Assembly (NCBI RefSeq): GCF_000622405.1
Contig: NZ_JASF01000005.1
Span: 186,001-250,000, forward strand
From: Sulfitobacter donghicola DSW-25 = KCTC 12864 = JCM 14565
Lineage (GTDB): Bacteria; Pseudomonadota; Alphaproteobacteria; Rhodobacterales; Rhodobacteraceae
Direction of reading: 5' to 3'
DNA: 64,000 nt
Shown: piece after piece, positions 19,168 through 28,209 of the stretch
How positions within the stretch are numbered: position 1 is the stretch's first letter
Layout: each line of letters starts with the position of its first letter
The notes under the pieces: generated by a model
What the model was told of the DNA's origin: nothing
Databases searched by the model: none
Seen by the model: only the letters and a program-made list of their open reading frames with translations
Translations under genes and position numbers: made by a program

Positions 19168-20206
19168 ATTGCGCGTGCAATTGTATTGCGGCGTGGTGCA
19201 GCCCGTCATCGTCTAAACTCGGCAATGTGGTGGCCATAACGGGTGGTGCAGCGCGTGCCTGAGATTTCGCATAGCGCGGATCGTAATGCTCTTGCATCAG
19301 TTGCGCGGCCAAACGGGGCCAATCGCCCGCCTTGGCCAGCGCGCGCCAGCTGTCGATATGGGCGGCAGCATGGTAAGGCCGCAACTGATCGATCAAACCG
19401 ACCAAACCCTGAGGATCATCGATCAAATCACGATAGGCCGTGGCAAGGAACCTGCCGCGCTCTGCCAGCGCGGCTTGTACCTCTATCCGAGGGGCCGCGC
19501 GCATTGCGTGCCACAGCATCGGCGGGATCACCCGCGCGCCGATCTTGTTACTTTCCGCCTCAACCCACGTCAGCTTGGCAGGGTCCAAGCCGCTTAGCGC
19601 TGCGGCAAGGCGCGATTCAAACATCTTTTGCGCGGGTTGTCCGCCTTTCATGGCCCCGAACAAGGAACCGCGATGCTGGGCCATCCCCTCCAGATCCAAA
19701 ACCTGCGCCCCTTGGGCGTGCAGGTGATGTAAAAGGGCCGTCTTGGCCGTGCCTGTTCCGCCAGAAATCAGCATGAGCCGATGTTGAACAGGCGCCGTAT
19801 ACAAGGCCTCGCTCACCTTGCGGCGATAGCTTTGGTAGCCGCCTTCGATCAAACGAACGCGCCAGCCGACCTGTTCCAAAATTGTCGCAAACGACCCTGA
19901 TCGCTGCCCCCCGCGCCAGCAATAGACCAGCGGCTGCCAATCCCCTTGCTGTGCGGCCAAGGGCCCCTGCAAATGCTGCGCAACATTCGCCGCCACCAAA
20001 GCGGCCCCGATTTTGCGCGCGCGAAACGGGCTGTCCTGAACATAGATCGTGCCCACCTCGGCCCTTTGTGCATCACTTAGGACAGGTAGGTTGATCGCAC
20101 CTGGGATGTGATCCTGTGCAAATTCGGCAGGGGCGCGCACATCGATGATCGTATCGGCCCCGATTTCGGCGATAGATGATAGCGACGTAAGGGTTTCCCT
20201 GATCAT
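19160..20206 (-). CDS. selU: tRNA 2-selenouridine synthase SelU (MnmH)
   Basis: Converts 2-thiouridine at the wobble position of certain tRNAs to 2-selenouridine, using selenophosphate from SelD. The 348-aa protein has an N-terminal rhodanese domain with catalytic Cys96 in VYCWRGGQRSGS and a C-terminal P-loop domain, GGTGTAKT at 149-156, where the family more often has GxTGSGKT. DVRAPAEFAQDHIPGAINLP marks the rhodanese start. It converges with selD and shares its final 8 bases. No selA, selB or selC is visible in this window, so the local evidence points to the tRNA-modification branch of selenium use. Confidence 0.94.
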   Translation of the reverse strand: MIRETLTSLSSIAEIGADTIIDVRAPAEFAQDHIPGAINLPVLSDAQRAEVGTIYVQDSPFRARKIGAALVAANVAQHLQGPLAAQQGDWQPLVYCWRGGQRSGSFATILEQVGWRVRLIEGGYQSYRRKVSEALYTAPVQHRLMLISGGTGTAKTALLHHLHAQGAQVLDLEGMAQHRGSLFGAMKGGQPAQKMFESRLAAALSGLDPAKLTWVEAESNKIGARVIPPMLWHAMRAAPRIEVQAALAERGRFLATAYRDLIDDPQGLVGLIDQLRPYHAAAHIDSWRALAKAGDWPRLAAQLMQEHYDPRYAKSQARAAPPVMATTLPSLDDDGLHHAAIQLHAQFS

Positions 20207-20307
20207 CTCTTGCTCCGAGGGTAAGTTACATCTGTTCTACTGCACCCTGTGAAGAGGTCTAGCGCAAACAAGGCGCAAATGGCAAACGCCCCCGCTTTGC
20301 TGGCACG

Positions 20308-21006
20308 TTAGATCGTGACCGCGTCCAGCAGCTTCTGCCGCTCGGTTGAGGCTTTGTCACTGCTGAGCGTGACCTCCCCCCGTTTCAGAACCACAAATTC
20401 ATCGCCCAGATCAAAAGCAAAATCAAAGAACTGCTCAACAAGGATGATCGCCATATCGCCGCGATCCCGTAAGAAGCGGATCACATCTCCGATCTGTTTG
20501 ATGATGTTTGGCTGAATACCCTCTGTCGGCTCGTCCAGCAGGAGCAATTTGGGTTTGGCAACCAAAGCCCGCGCAATCGCCAACTGTTGCTGCTGCCCGC
20601 CCGACAGGTCCCCGCCCCGCCGGTGGCGCATTTCCTGAAGGACGGGAAACAGTTCAAAAATCTCGTCAGGGACCATCCGCTCGGCCCGATCCAGACAGGC
20701 ATAACCAGTTTCAAGGTTTTCGCGAACCGTCATCAAGGGGAACACATCCCGCCCTTGGGGCACATAACCGACCCCTTCGCGCGCCAGTACATGGGCACGT
20801 GCGGATTGCGCGATGGCATGGCCGTCCAGCGACACAGTGCCACCAGATCGCGGGTGGGCCCCGCAAATCGCTTTGAGCAGGCTGGTTTTCCCCACGCCGT
20901 TTGACCCCATAAGGCAGGTCACCTGCCCCAAGTTCGCCGACATCGAAACGTCATGTAAAATCTGCGAGTGACCATAGTGCAGGGTCAGGTTTTCGACATT
21001 CAGCAT
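20308..21006 (-). CDS. urtE: Urea ABC transporter ATP-binding subunit UrtE
   Basis: Second ATPase (LivF-like) of the high-affinity urea importer, 232 aa. Walker A GSNGVGKT at 34-41, signature LSGGQQQQLAIARAL near 137 and Walker B LLLLDEPTEGIQPNI near 155 are all present. The EGIQPNI following Walker B is typical of UrtE. It is the last gene of urtABCDE, three bases after urtD. Confidence 0.94.
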   Translation of the reverse strand: MLNVENLTLHYGHSQILHDVSMSANLGQVTCLMGSNGVGKTSLLKAICGAHPRSGGTVSLDGHAIAQSARAHVLAREGVGYVPQGRDVFPLMTVRENLETGYACLDRAERMVPDEIFELFPVLQEMRHRRGGDLSGGQQQQLAIARALVAKPKLLLLDEPTEGIQPNIIKQIGDVIRFLRDRGDMAIILVEQFFDFAFDLGDEFVVLKRGEVTLSSDKASTERQKLLDAVTI

Positions 21007-21009
21007 AGT

Positions 21010-21750
21010 TCAACGTCCCAGATATACATCAATAACTTCGGGGTTTTGGGTGACATGGTCGATCGACCCTTCGGCCAAAACAGACCCTTCGTGCAGCACA
21101 GTCACTTTGCAATTCAGGCGGCGCACAAATTCCATATCGTGTTCTACCACGACAACAGCGCGTGTTTTGGCCGCCTCGACAAGGATCTCGGTGGTCTTTT
21201 CACGCTCGGCCAATGTCATCCCTGCTGCGGGTTCATCTACCAACAGCAGCCGCGGATCTTGGGCCAAAAGCATGCCGATCTCGAGCCATTGCTTTTGACC
21301 ATGGCTTAGCTCGCCTGCTTTGCGGGCCAGCTGATCGGTCAGGCTGATCTGCTCGGCCAAGGCTTTGATCCGCGCAGCGCCCTCGGCGGTTTTGCGGTAA
21401 AAGAGAACCTCGAAAGGGCCGCGCGGGTTTTTCAACGCCATGGCAAGGTTTTCGCGCACTGTTTGTTCTTCGAACACGGTTGGTTTCTGGAACTTACGGC
21501 CAATGCCTTCGCGGGCGATCTGGCTTTCGGATTTGCCAATCAGCTCGATTGATTTCTCACCCCATAGGATGCGCCCTTCATCCGGTTTGGTCTTGCCCGT
21601 GATGATATCCATAAAGGTGGTTTTTCCCGCACCATTCGGCCCGATGATCGCGCGCATTTCAGGTTCGGCAATTTGAAAGGCCAGATTGTTGATCGCCTTA
21701 AACCCGTCAAAGGAAACCGAGACGCCCGAAAGCTCAAGAAGCGTATTCAT
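21010..21750 (-). CDS. urtD: Urea ABC transporter ATP-binding subunit UrtD
   Basis: First ATPase (LivG-like) of the urea importer, 246 aa. Walker A GPNGAGKT at about 38-45, signature ELSHGQKQWLEIGM near 147 (LSHGQ in place of the usual LSGGQ, as is normal for UrtD), Walker B LLLVDEPAAGMTLAE. The start codon overlaps the urtC stop (ATGA), indicating coupled translation. Confidence 0.94.
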   Translation of the reverse strand: MNTLLELSGVSVSFDGFKAINNLAFQIAEPEMRAIIGPNGAGKTTFMDIITGKTKPDEGRILWGEKSIELIGKSESQIAREGIGRKFQKPTVFEEQTVRENLAMALKNPRGPFEVLFYRKTAEGAARIKALAEQISLTDQLARKAGELSHGQKQWLEIGMLLAQDPRLLLVDEPAAGMTLAEREKTTEILVEAAKTRAVVVVEHDMEFVRRLNCKVTVLHEGSVLAEGSIDHVTQNPEVIDVYLGR

Positions 21751-22913
21751 GATGCGTCCCTCTTTAGCTTGTCAAAGATCATGCCAATGCCCCCTGGGAA
21801 GAACAGCGTCACCGCCACAAAGGACACACCAAGCAGCACAAGCCACCAATCGGTCCAGTGGATCGTGTAAAACCCGAGATTAACGTCAGGCGCGCTGCCG
21901 CCCGTGAACCAGCTGGACAGCAGCGATACAAAGGCCGTCCCGATCACCGCACCATAAAGCCGCCCGCGCCCGCCAATCGCCACCCATACCGCAAGATAGA
22001 TAGAGGCAATCGGCGCGATTTCGGCGGGGTTAATGATCCCTGCTTGGGGATAATAAAGCGCCCCTGCAATTCCCGCGACAATAGCGGTAAGGGTAAAGAC
22101 AAACAGCTTGTAGCTTTCCACTTGATACCCAAGAAATCGCACGCGGGATTCATCATCGCGAATAGCGCGGATAACACTGCCCATCTTGCCTGTCAGAATA
22201 CGGGCAAACAGGACATAGCCCAGCGCCAAGGCAACAGCAGAGGCCCAAAAGAAGCCCATGGAAACGACCGATTGCGGCACGCTTTCAAATCCGGGGATGT
22301 TTTGCAGGCCGGACAGGCCATTGTTGCCGCGCAGACCGCTGTCGTTCTGGAACAGGTAAAGGGCCAGCGCCAGTGTCATCGCTTGGGTCAGGATCGACAG
22401 GTAAACGCCCGTCACACGCGACCGGAACGCAAGCCAGCCAAAGATCAGCGCCAATAGCCCCGGCACCAGAACCACCATCAGCGACTGCAACAGCAGGCTA
22501 TGGGAAAATGCCCAGATCAGCGGAAATTCGGACGCGCCCACCACACCAAAGATTTGCGTGGCGATGGCATCGTTTATTTCGGTTGGGGTTGGGGGGATGA
22601 CCCGCTCGGCCAAGTTTTGCGTCACGATCGTTTCGGTACGCGCAAACATCAGCCACATGCCCACCGCATAGCCGCCAATCCCGAAAAACGCGAAATGCCC
22701 CAGCGAAAGGATACCGCAATAGCCCCAGACCACATCCATCGCCACCGCAACAAGGCAAAGGCACAGCACCTTACCCAAGGTTTTGACAAAAGAGGTCGAG
22801 ATAACCCCCGCGCCTGTGGCCTCGGACAACAGGGTAACCGCTAGCGTAAAGAGGCCAAGACAGGCAAGGAACCAAAGGACAGAGGGGTTATCGGCAAAAA
22901 AGCTCTTGCGCAT
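21747..22913 (-). CDS. urtC: Urea ABC transporter permease UrtC
   Basis: LivM-like inner-membrane permease, 388 aa, with about ten hydrophobic segments. The conserved region WGYCGILSLGHFAFFGIGGYAVGMWL near 60-90 and GRLYGAVIGTAF near 320 are typical of branched-chain amino acid/urea permeases. It partners with UrtB to form the channel. It begins five bases after urtB and overlaps urtD by four. Confidence 0.94.
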   Translation of the reverse strand: MRKSFFADNPSVLWFLACLGLFTLAVTLLSEATGAGVISTSFVKTLGKVLCLCLVAVAMDVVWGYCGILSLGHFAFFGIGGYAVGMWLMFARTETIVTQNLAERVIPPTPTEINDAIATQIFGVVGASEFPLIWAFSHSLLLQSLMVVLVPGLLALIFGWLAFRSRVTGVYLSILTQAMTLALALYLFQNDSGLRGNNGLSGLQNIPGFESVPQSVVSMGFFWASAVALALGYVLFARILTGKMGSVIRAIRDDESRVRFLGYQVESYKLFVFTLTAIVAGIAGALYYPQAGIINPAEIAPIASIYLAVWVAIGGRGRLYGAVIGTAFVSLLSSWFTGGSAPDVNLGFYTIHWTDWWLVLLGVSFVAVTLFFPGGIGMIFDKLKRDAS

Positions 22914-22917
22914 GGGA

Positions 22918-24855
22918 TCAATCTCCTGCTGCGCGGCCTTTGAGGGCGATGATGCCCTTTGGCCGGAATTGTATAAAGAGGATGATAAACAGGATCATAT
23001 AGGTCTGCGCCGCCAGCGTGTTCGACGGGTTGAGCCATTCAACCCCTTTTTGGAAGGTGCCGATCATCGCCGCCCCCGCAAGCGCCCCCCAGACATTGCC
23101 AACCCCGCCGACAACAACCGTCATAAAGGATTGCACGATATAGTCAGAGCCCATTTCAGAGGTCACTTTGGCAAAGAGACCAATCGCAACACCCGCAATC
23201 CCCGCGATGCCAGAGCCAAGCCCAAACGTCAGCATTTTGATTTTATCCGGATTGATCCCCATAGAGGCGGCCATGCTGGGGTTTTGAGTGACTGCGCGCA
23301 CCTCCAGCCCCAGACGGGTTCTTTTCAGAACAAACAAAAGCAGCCCAAGAAACACCAAAGCCAAGATAAAGATCGCAATGCGGATATAGCTGATCTGTAC
23401 CACGTCATTGATGATCCACGCGCCATCCAGCCACCCCGGAGAGGTCAGCGGGCGCGCCTGCGTGCCAAAGATGTTCTTGGCCAGCTGCTGAAGGGCCACG
23501 GAAATCCCGAAAGTCGCCAGCAAGGTTTCTAGCGGGCGGTTATAAAGCCAGCGGATCACCAGCCGCTCCATCGCGACACCTGCGGCAAAGGTCACGATAA
23601 AGGCCAAAGGCAGCGCCACGATCAGCGAGGCGGTGTAATTGGGCACAAAACTTTGCACCACATAGCCAGTATAGGCGCCCATCATGATGAATTCGCCATG
23701 GGCCATGTTGATCACCCCCATCACACCAAAGGTGATGGCGAGGCCAACAGCAGCAAGGAAATAGATCGAAGCCAGCGAAACCGCATCAAGGCTTAGATCA
23801 AAGAACTGGTTCACGCCAACCCGCGTTTGCACAGCCGATTGCGCGATCAAAGCGGCCTCGGTGACCTTGCTGTCCTGCTCTAGATAAACCTTGTGGATTT
23901 TGTACAGCTTAAGGGCATCATCCACTGCGGCCTCGGTGACCCGTTCAGGCACCACGCCCTGCGCGGCAAGGGCATCATAGGTCTCTACCCGCAGTTCCAG
24001 ATCATCCAGCTGGGCCACCGGCACCCCCGCGATCTTCCCCCCGTCAACATGGGCTTCAAGGGCAAGGCGCAGCTCATTTTCGCTGAGCAGCGGCGTTAGG
24101 CCAGCCTCCTCGACCAGATATGAATAAGCCTCTTGGCGGGTGATGTCTTGGCCGACGATCAATGTCTTGGCCAGATTGCTTTGGGATGCGCCCTTTGACA
24201 CTTCAATCTTGCTTGCCAGAATTTGCGATAAAGTGGCTCGGCCCTCGACGCTCAGGTCTTTTGCGATGCCTTCAATCGCGGCGATGCGCTGTGCGCTATC
24301 CTCTGAGAACCGCGCCCCAAGGTAGTTTGCCAGCTTTTCTTTGCGCGCCTTCAATGCGGCGTCGGGTTCTTGCGCGATAGAGCCAAGCAACGGAGCCAGC
24401 ATGCTTCCCACCATATTGCGTGCAATCGCGTTTACGGCATCTTTGCGGCGGTTCAGGTCGGGGTCGCTTAGTTGAAACTGCACCAATGCCGAGGCGATTT
24501 CTTTACGAACGCCGCCATTGGGTTTGATTTGTTTAAGGGATTTCACATCCTCTACGGCAACGGCGCCACCCGTATCGGGATCTATAAACCCCAAAGTGCC
24601 ATCCGTTTCCTCCCCATAAAAGAACAGCCCGTCATCCTTGCGGTTATAGACCTTTTTCTCCTGCCAGTTTTCCAAAAACTGCGGCACGTTCGGCAGACCC
24701 GATGTCACCAAAGCCTCTAACAGCGGGCCAACCGTCTTGCGCGAAGGCTTTGCCACCACTTTCTGGTGTTCCTGCAACAGGTTTTGCAGGTCTTGGGCGT
24801 GCACGGTTAACGGCAGGCACAACAGGGCCAGCACAAAGGTCAAAATACGGATCAT
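22918..24855 (-). CDS. urtB: Urea ABC transporter permease UrtB (with long N-terminal extracytoplasmic domain)
   Basis: LivH-like permease of the urea importer, 645 aa from the ATG at 24855 (MIRILTFVLALLCLPLTVHA, a signal peptide); a TTG five codons earlier is the alternative. About 330 residues of predicted periplasmic domain precede the membrane part, an architecture characteristic of UrtB rather than LivH. The permease core starts near SLASIYFLAAVGLAITFGVMG and includes NMAHGEFIMMGAYTGY and SMGINPDKIKMLTFGLG. It follows urtA by about 70 bases and precedes urtC. Confidence 0.93.
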   Translation of the reverse strand: MIRILTFVLALLCLPLTVHAQDLQNLLQEHQKVVAKPSRKTVGPLLEALVTSGLPNVPQFLENWQEKKVYNRKDDGLFFYGEETDGTLGFIDPDTGGAVAVEDVKSLKQIKPNGGVRKEIASALVQFQLSDPDLNRRKDAVNAIARNMVGSMLAPLLGSIAQEPDAALKARKEKLANYLGARFSEDSAQRIAAIEGIAKDLSVEGRATLSQILASKIEVSKGASQSNLAKTLIVGQDITRQEAYSYLVEEAGLTPLLSENELRLALEAHVDGGKIAGVPVAQLDDLELRVETYDALAAQGVVPERVTEAAVDDALKLYKIHKVYLEQDSKVTEAALIAQSAVQTRVGVNQFFDLSLDAVSLASIYFLAAVGLAITFGVMGVINMAHGEFIMMGAYTGYVVQSFVPNYTASLIVALPLAFIVTFAAGVAMERLVIRWLYNRPLETLLATFGISVALQQLAKNIFGTQARPLTSPGWLDGAWIINDVVQISYIRIAIFILALVFLGLLLFVLKRTRLGLEVRAVTQNPSMAASMGINPDKIKMLTFGLGSGIAGIAGVAIGLFAKVTSEMGSDYIVQSFMTVVVGGVGNVWGALAGAAMIGTFQKGVEWLNPSNTLAAQTYMILFIILFIQFRPKGIIALKGRAAGD

Positions 24856-24924
24856 GGGGGAATGCACCAATTAAAGTGAGGCCAAGGCGAAAACGCCGCC
24901 TTGGCCGGATTTTACGAGATCAGA

Positions 24925-26205
24925 TTAGTAGTTGGATTTGATCTGTACGCAGGAGTTGGTTTCCGTGTTGTACATACCGCATTCCAGATCTTTCCAATCG
25001 GATTTGAGAACCGCGGAAGCAGGCAGGAAATCTGTCCATGCATCACCTGGAACTTCGGCAGTTTTCGAGATGATGTCGAACTGGCCATCGGCCTGAATTT
25101 CACCAATCAGAACCGGTTTCGCGAGGTGGTGGTTTGGCAACATTACCGCAGTACCGCCTGTCAGGTTTGGAAACTCCTGACCATACATCGCGCTGCGCAC
25201 CGCATCCACATCTGTGGACCCTGCTGCTTCAACCGCGTTCACCCACATGTTGAAACCGATGTAATGCGCTTCCATTGGGTCATTGGTCACACGATCTGCG
25301 CCTGCATAGGCTTTCCATGCATCGATAAATTCAGCATTCGCATCGGATTCTGCGGATTGGAAGTAGTTCCAAGCGGCCAAGTGACCTTCGAGGTTTGTTG
25401 TGTCCAGACCAGACAGCTCTTCTTCGCCAACCGAGAAGGCAACAACCGGAATATCGTCTGCCGAGATGCCCGCCGCTGCCAGCTCTTTGTAAAAGCCGAT
25501 GTTCGCATCGCCGTTAATTGTCGAGATAACGCCAACGGATTTACCGTCTTCACCCAAGGCCACAACATCCGCAACAATCGTTGCCCAGTCGGAATGGCCA
25601 AACGGCGTGTAATTCACAAAGATATCGTCTTTTGCGATGCCGTTATCCTGCAGATACTGCTCGAGGATGTTGTTGGTGGTACGTGGGTAAACATAGTCAG
25701 TGCCGAGCAGCGCAAACTTTTCTACGCCCAATTCTTCGAGGAAATAGTCAACCGCTGGGATCGCCTGCTGGTTTGGCGCGGCGCCTGTGTAAAATACGTT
25801 TTTGGAGGACTCTTCGCCTTCATACTGAACAGGGTAGAACAGCAAGCCGTTCAGCTCTTCGATCACAGGCAGAACGGATTTACGCGAAACAGATGTCCAG
25901 TTGCCAAAGATCACATCGACTTCGTGTGTTGTCAGCAGCTCACGCGCTTTTTCGGCGAACAGTGGCCAGTCCGAAGCAGGGTCAACAACAACCGCCTCTA
26001 GGTCACAGCCCAGAACGCCGCCTTTGGCGTTTTGCTGTTCAACCAGCATCAGCATCGTGTCTTTCAATGTGGTCTCAGAAATCGCCATGGTGCCAGAAAG
26101 CGAATGCAGAACGCCCACTTTGACGGTGCAATCCGCTGCCATAGCTGCGGTGCCTGCAATGGTGAGCGCAGCTGCGCTGGTCAGGGTTTTGGTGAATTTG
26201 ATCAT
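24925..26205 (-). CDS. urtA: Urea ABC transporter substrate-binding protein UrtA
   Basis: Periplasmic urea-binding protein of the LivJ/AmiC family, 426 aa. The ATG at 26205 is preceded by GGGGAG at good spacing and gives a signal peptide (MIKFTKTLTSAAALTIAGTA), so the 52-codon in-frame extension upstream is rejected. VGVLHSLSGTMAISE, FYPVQYEGEESS and GTDYVYPRTTNNI are recognisable UrtA landmarks. A short gap after the gene before urtB could allow higher expression of the binding protein. It is divergent from the urease operon across 347 bases. Confidence 0.94.
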   Translation of the reverse strand: MIKFTKTLTSAAALTIAGTAAMAADCTVKVGVLHSLSGTMAISETTLKDTMLMLVEQQNAKGGVLGCDLEAVVVDPASDWPLFAEKARELLTTHEVDVIFGNWTSVSRKSVLPVIEELNGLLFYPVQYEGEESSKNVFYTGAAPNQQAIPAVDYFLEELGVEKFALLGTDYVYPRTTNNILEQYLQDNGIAKDDIFVNYTPFGHSDWATIVADVVALGEDGKSVGVISTINGDANIGFYKELAAAGISADDIPVVAFSVGEEELSGLDTTNLEGHLAAWNYFQSAESDANAEFIDAWKAYAGADRVTNDPMEAHYIGFNMWVNAVEAAGSTDVDAVRSAMYGQEFPNLTGGTAVMLPNHHLAKPVLIGEIQADGQFDIISKTAEVPGDAWTDFLPASAVLKSDWKDLECGMYNTETNSCVQIKSNY

Positions 26206-26552
26206 TTTAACTCCCCGCGGAGCGCACGCCGCATTGCACGAATGCACATGAAAGCGTAGCCTTATCTCCGCAACGTTTGTTGCATTTCGTGTGGCGGCCT
26301 CTTCGAGGTCCAATCGGTTGGCCGTCACACACCCAATCCCCTCCAACGCGCGAATGCTCATCAGAAGGTGGCAACATGAAGGGATGTGTCCGCTTTGGTT
26401 TCAACGACGGAGGGCGAAACGCGGCCCCCTCAATCTCGAACGCCTAATTTTTAGGCTATAATTCTAACGTTCGGTTAATTTTTACTCAAACCCAGCGTTC
26501 CGCAGCCTAATTCTGCCCCAAACTAATCACTTCTGGCGCCCATTGACCAAAG
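26206..26552. promoter_or_regulatory. urtA/ureD divergent control region
   Basis: No gene is visible in these 347 bases. Dyads seen: GCATT-N5-AATGC at 26231-26245, and GCCTAA-TTT-TTAGGC at 26442-26456, directly followed by TATAAT at 26457-26462, a likely -10 box for the urease operon. GCCTAATT recurs at 26505-26512. Nitrogen control (NtrC/sigma-54) is expected for both operons, but I could not place a convincing TGGCAC-N5-TTGC element. Confidence 0.5.
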
Positions 26553-27413
26553 ATGCAGCAGAACCAATACAGGAATCAGGCCATCACCGCGAAAGCTGCA
26601 CATAAGATCGAGACCGCCATTGGGCCCGTCCCGCGCACCAAAGGCACGCTCATGCTGTCTTCGAAACGGGTGGAGGGCACAAGCGGCATCAATCGCTTTC
26701 GCACATCTGGCGCGATGAAGGCCCTGTTCCCGCGCGCTGATGATCTGCAGGCCATTCTGATCAATACATCTGGTGGGCTGACGGGGGGCGATCAGATTGA
26801 TATCTCGGCCAGCGCCAGCGAGGGCAGCACGCTGACCTTAACCACGCAGGCGGCGGAACGGGCGTATCGTGCCCACAGCGGGCGCGCCCGCATGACGGCA
26901 ACGCTTCAGGTTGAGGCAAATGCCCAGATCAACTGGCTCCCCCAAGAGATGATCCTTTTTGAAGGTTCCGCATTAGACCGCCATCTGACGGTCGATCTGG
27001 ATCAAGGCGGGCGTTTCCTGATGGTGGAACCCATCATCTTTGGCCGCGCAGCCATGGGCGAAACCCTGACATCGGTTTCGTTCAAAGACCGCGTTCGGAT
27101 CAACCGCGGCGGCAAGCCGCTATATTGGGACGGGCTTGATCTGGATGGGGATACAATGCGCCACCTGTCGCGCAGGGCTGTGGCTGGGGGGGCGCGCGCC
27201 ATGGTGAGCCTTGCCTATGTCGCGCCCAATGCTGAAACCCATCTAGAACCCCTGCGCAACGCGCTGCCCGCAACAGGCGGATGCAGCCTGCTGGGGCCAG
27301 ACCTCCTTACCCTTCGCCTCATTGCTGCAGACGGTTTTGAGATGCGGAAAACCCTGATGCCCATTCTGGAGCGGTTGACGAACGACCAGCTCCCCACGTC
27401 ATGGAGACTTTGA
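26553..27413 (+). CDS. ureD: Urease accessory protein UreD
   Basis: Accessory protein that binds apo-urease with UreF and UreG for nickel insertion, 286 aa. Family motifs include [23 protein letters not shown] near 50-72 and [14 protein letters not shown] near 92. The N-terminal 28 residues before MLSSKR are of the usual length for alphaproteobacterial UreD, so I keep the ATG at 26553, though no strong ribosome site precedes it. First gene of ureD-A-orf-B-C-E-F-G. Confidence 0.93.
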   Translation: MQQNQYRNQAITAKAAHKIETAIGPVPRTKGTLMLSSKRVEGTSGINRFRTSGAMKALFPRADDLQAILINTSGGLTGGDQIDISASASEGSTLTLTTQAAERAYRAHSGRARMTATLQVEANAQINWLPQEMILFEGSALDRHLTVDLDQGGRFLMVEPIIFGRAAMGETLTSVSFKDRVRINRGGKPLYWDGLDLDGDTMRHLSRRAVAGGARAMVSLAYVAPNAETHLEPLRNALPATGGCSLLGPDLLTLRLIAADGFEMRKTLMPILERLTNDQLPTSWRL

Positions 27414-27417
27414 CAAA

Positions 27418-27720
27418 ATGAACCTCACCCCAAGAGAAAAAGACAAGCTTTTGGTTGCCATGGCCGCCGAGGTCGCCCGCAAGCGGCTGGCCAGAGGCGT
27501 CAAGCTGAACCACCCCGAAGCCATCGCCCTCATCACGGATGCGGTTGTGGAAGGGGCGCGCGACGGTCGTTCTGTTGCGGACATGATGGAGGCAGGTGCC
27601 GAAGTCGTCAGCCGCGATCAATGTATGGATGGCGTCGCAAGCATGATCCACGAAGTCCAAGTCGAGGCCACCTTTCCCGATGGCACGAAATTGGTCACCG
27701 TTCACAACCCGATCCGCTAG
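27418..27720 (+). CDS. ureA: Urease subunit gamma UreA
   Basis: Smallest structural subunit of urease, 100 aa, full length. [20 protein letters not shown] at the N-terminus and [20 protein letters not shown] near 75-95 are diagnostic. It begins four bases after the ureD stop; GGAG lies upstream of the ATG. Confidence 0.97.
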   Translation: MNLTPREKDKLLVAMAAEVARKRLARGVKLNHPEAIALITDAVVEGARDGRSVADMMEAGAEVVSRDQCMDGVASMIHEVQVEATFPDGTKLVTVHNPIR

Positions 27721-27730
27721 GAGATTCCCA

Positions 27731-27907
27731 ATGAAATTCGCTTTGCCTTTGTTTTTGCTCGCCTCTCCTGCCCTTGCCCATACTGGCGCCCATCTGCACC
27801 CGCATGGTTCTGAAAACTGGATCATCGGCGCCCTCCTTGTGGGGACATGTTTCACCGTTCTTGCCGCTAAACGGCTGAAAGCTGCCCGTGCGGAGAAACG
27901 CTCATGA
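27731..27907 (+). CDS. Small His-containing membrane protein encoded between ureA and ureB
   Basis: A 58-codon gene whose stop overlaps the ureB ATG (ATGA), so it is translated as part of the urease operon. It has a signal peptide ([16 protein letters not shown]), then [14 protein letters not shown] and one transmembrane helix ([16 protein letters not shown]) ending in a basic tail. The His cluster next to the predicted periplasmic face could bind nickel. I do not recognise it as a named family; small proteins of this type occur at the same place in other roseobacter urease clusters to my recollection. Function unknown. Confidence 0.8.
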   Translation: MKFALPLFLLASPALAHTGAHLHPHGSENWIIGALLVGTCFTVLAAKRLKAARAEKRS

Positions 27908-28209
27908 AGCCTGGTGAAATCATCCCCGCCGCGGGCGAATTGGTCCTGAATGCGCAGGCCGAGGCCATTACGCTAATGGTGGCCAATACTGGTGACCGCC
28001 CTGTGCAGGTTGGCAGCCACTATCACTTTGCCGAGTCCAACCCCGCGCTGGATTTTGATCGCGATGTCGCCCACGGGCGCAGATTGGACATTGCTGCAGG
28101 CACTGCCGTTCGTTTTGAACCCGGACAGCGCCGCGAAGTCCAGCTGATCCCCTTTAGCGGGGCGCGTAAAATCTATGGTTTCAATCAAAAAGTTATGGGA
28201 GCGCTCTAA
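27904..28209 (+). CDS. ureB: Urease subunit beta UreB
   Basis: Structural subunit of urease, 101 aa. [37 protein letters not shown] and [15 protein letters not shown] are the standard UreB signatures. Both ends overlap neighbours: the ATG overlaps the small gene upstream and the stop overlaps the ureC start. Confidence 0.97.
   Translation: MKPGEIIPAAGELVLNAQAEAITLMVANTGDRPVQVGSHYHFAESNPALDFDRDVAHGRRLDIAAGTAVRFEPGQRREVQLIPFSGARKIYGFNQKVMGAL

Noticed and set aside
26281-26296. Possible sigma-54 promoter for urtA (TTGCATTTCGTGTGGC region)
   Set aside because: The GC and GG elements do not have the required 10-base spacing.
26206-26361. 52-codon N-terminal extension of urtA
   Set aside because: It would bury the signal peptide; the ATG at 26205 has a good ribosome site.
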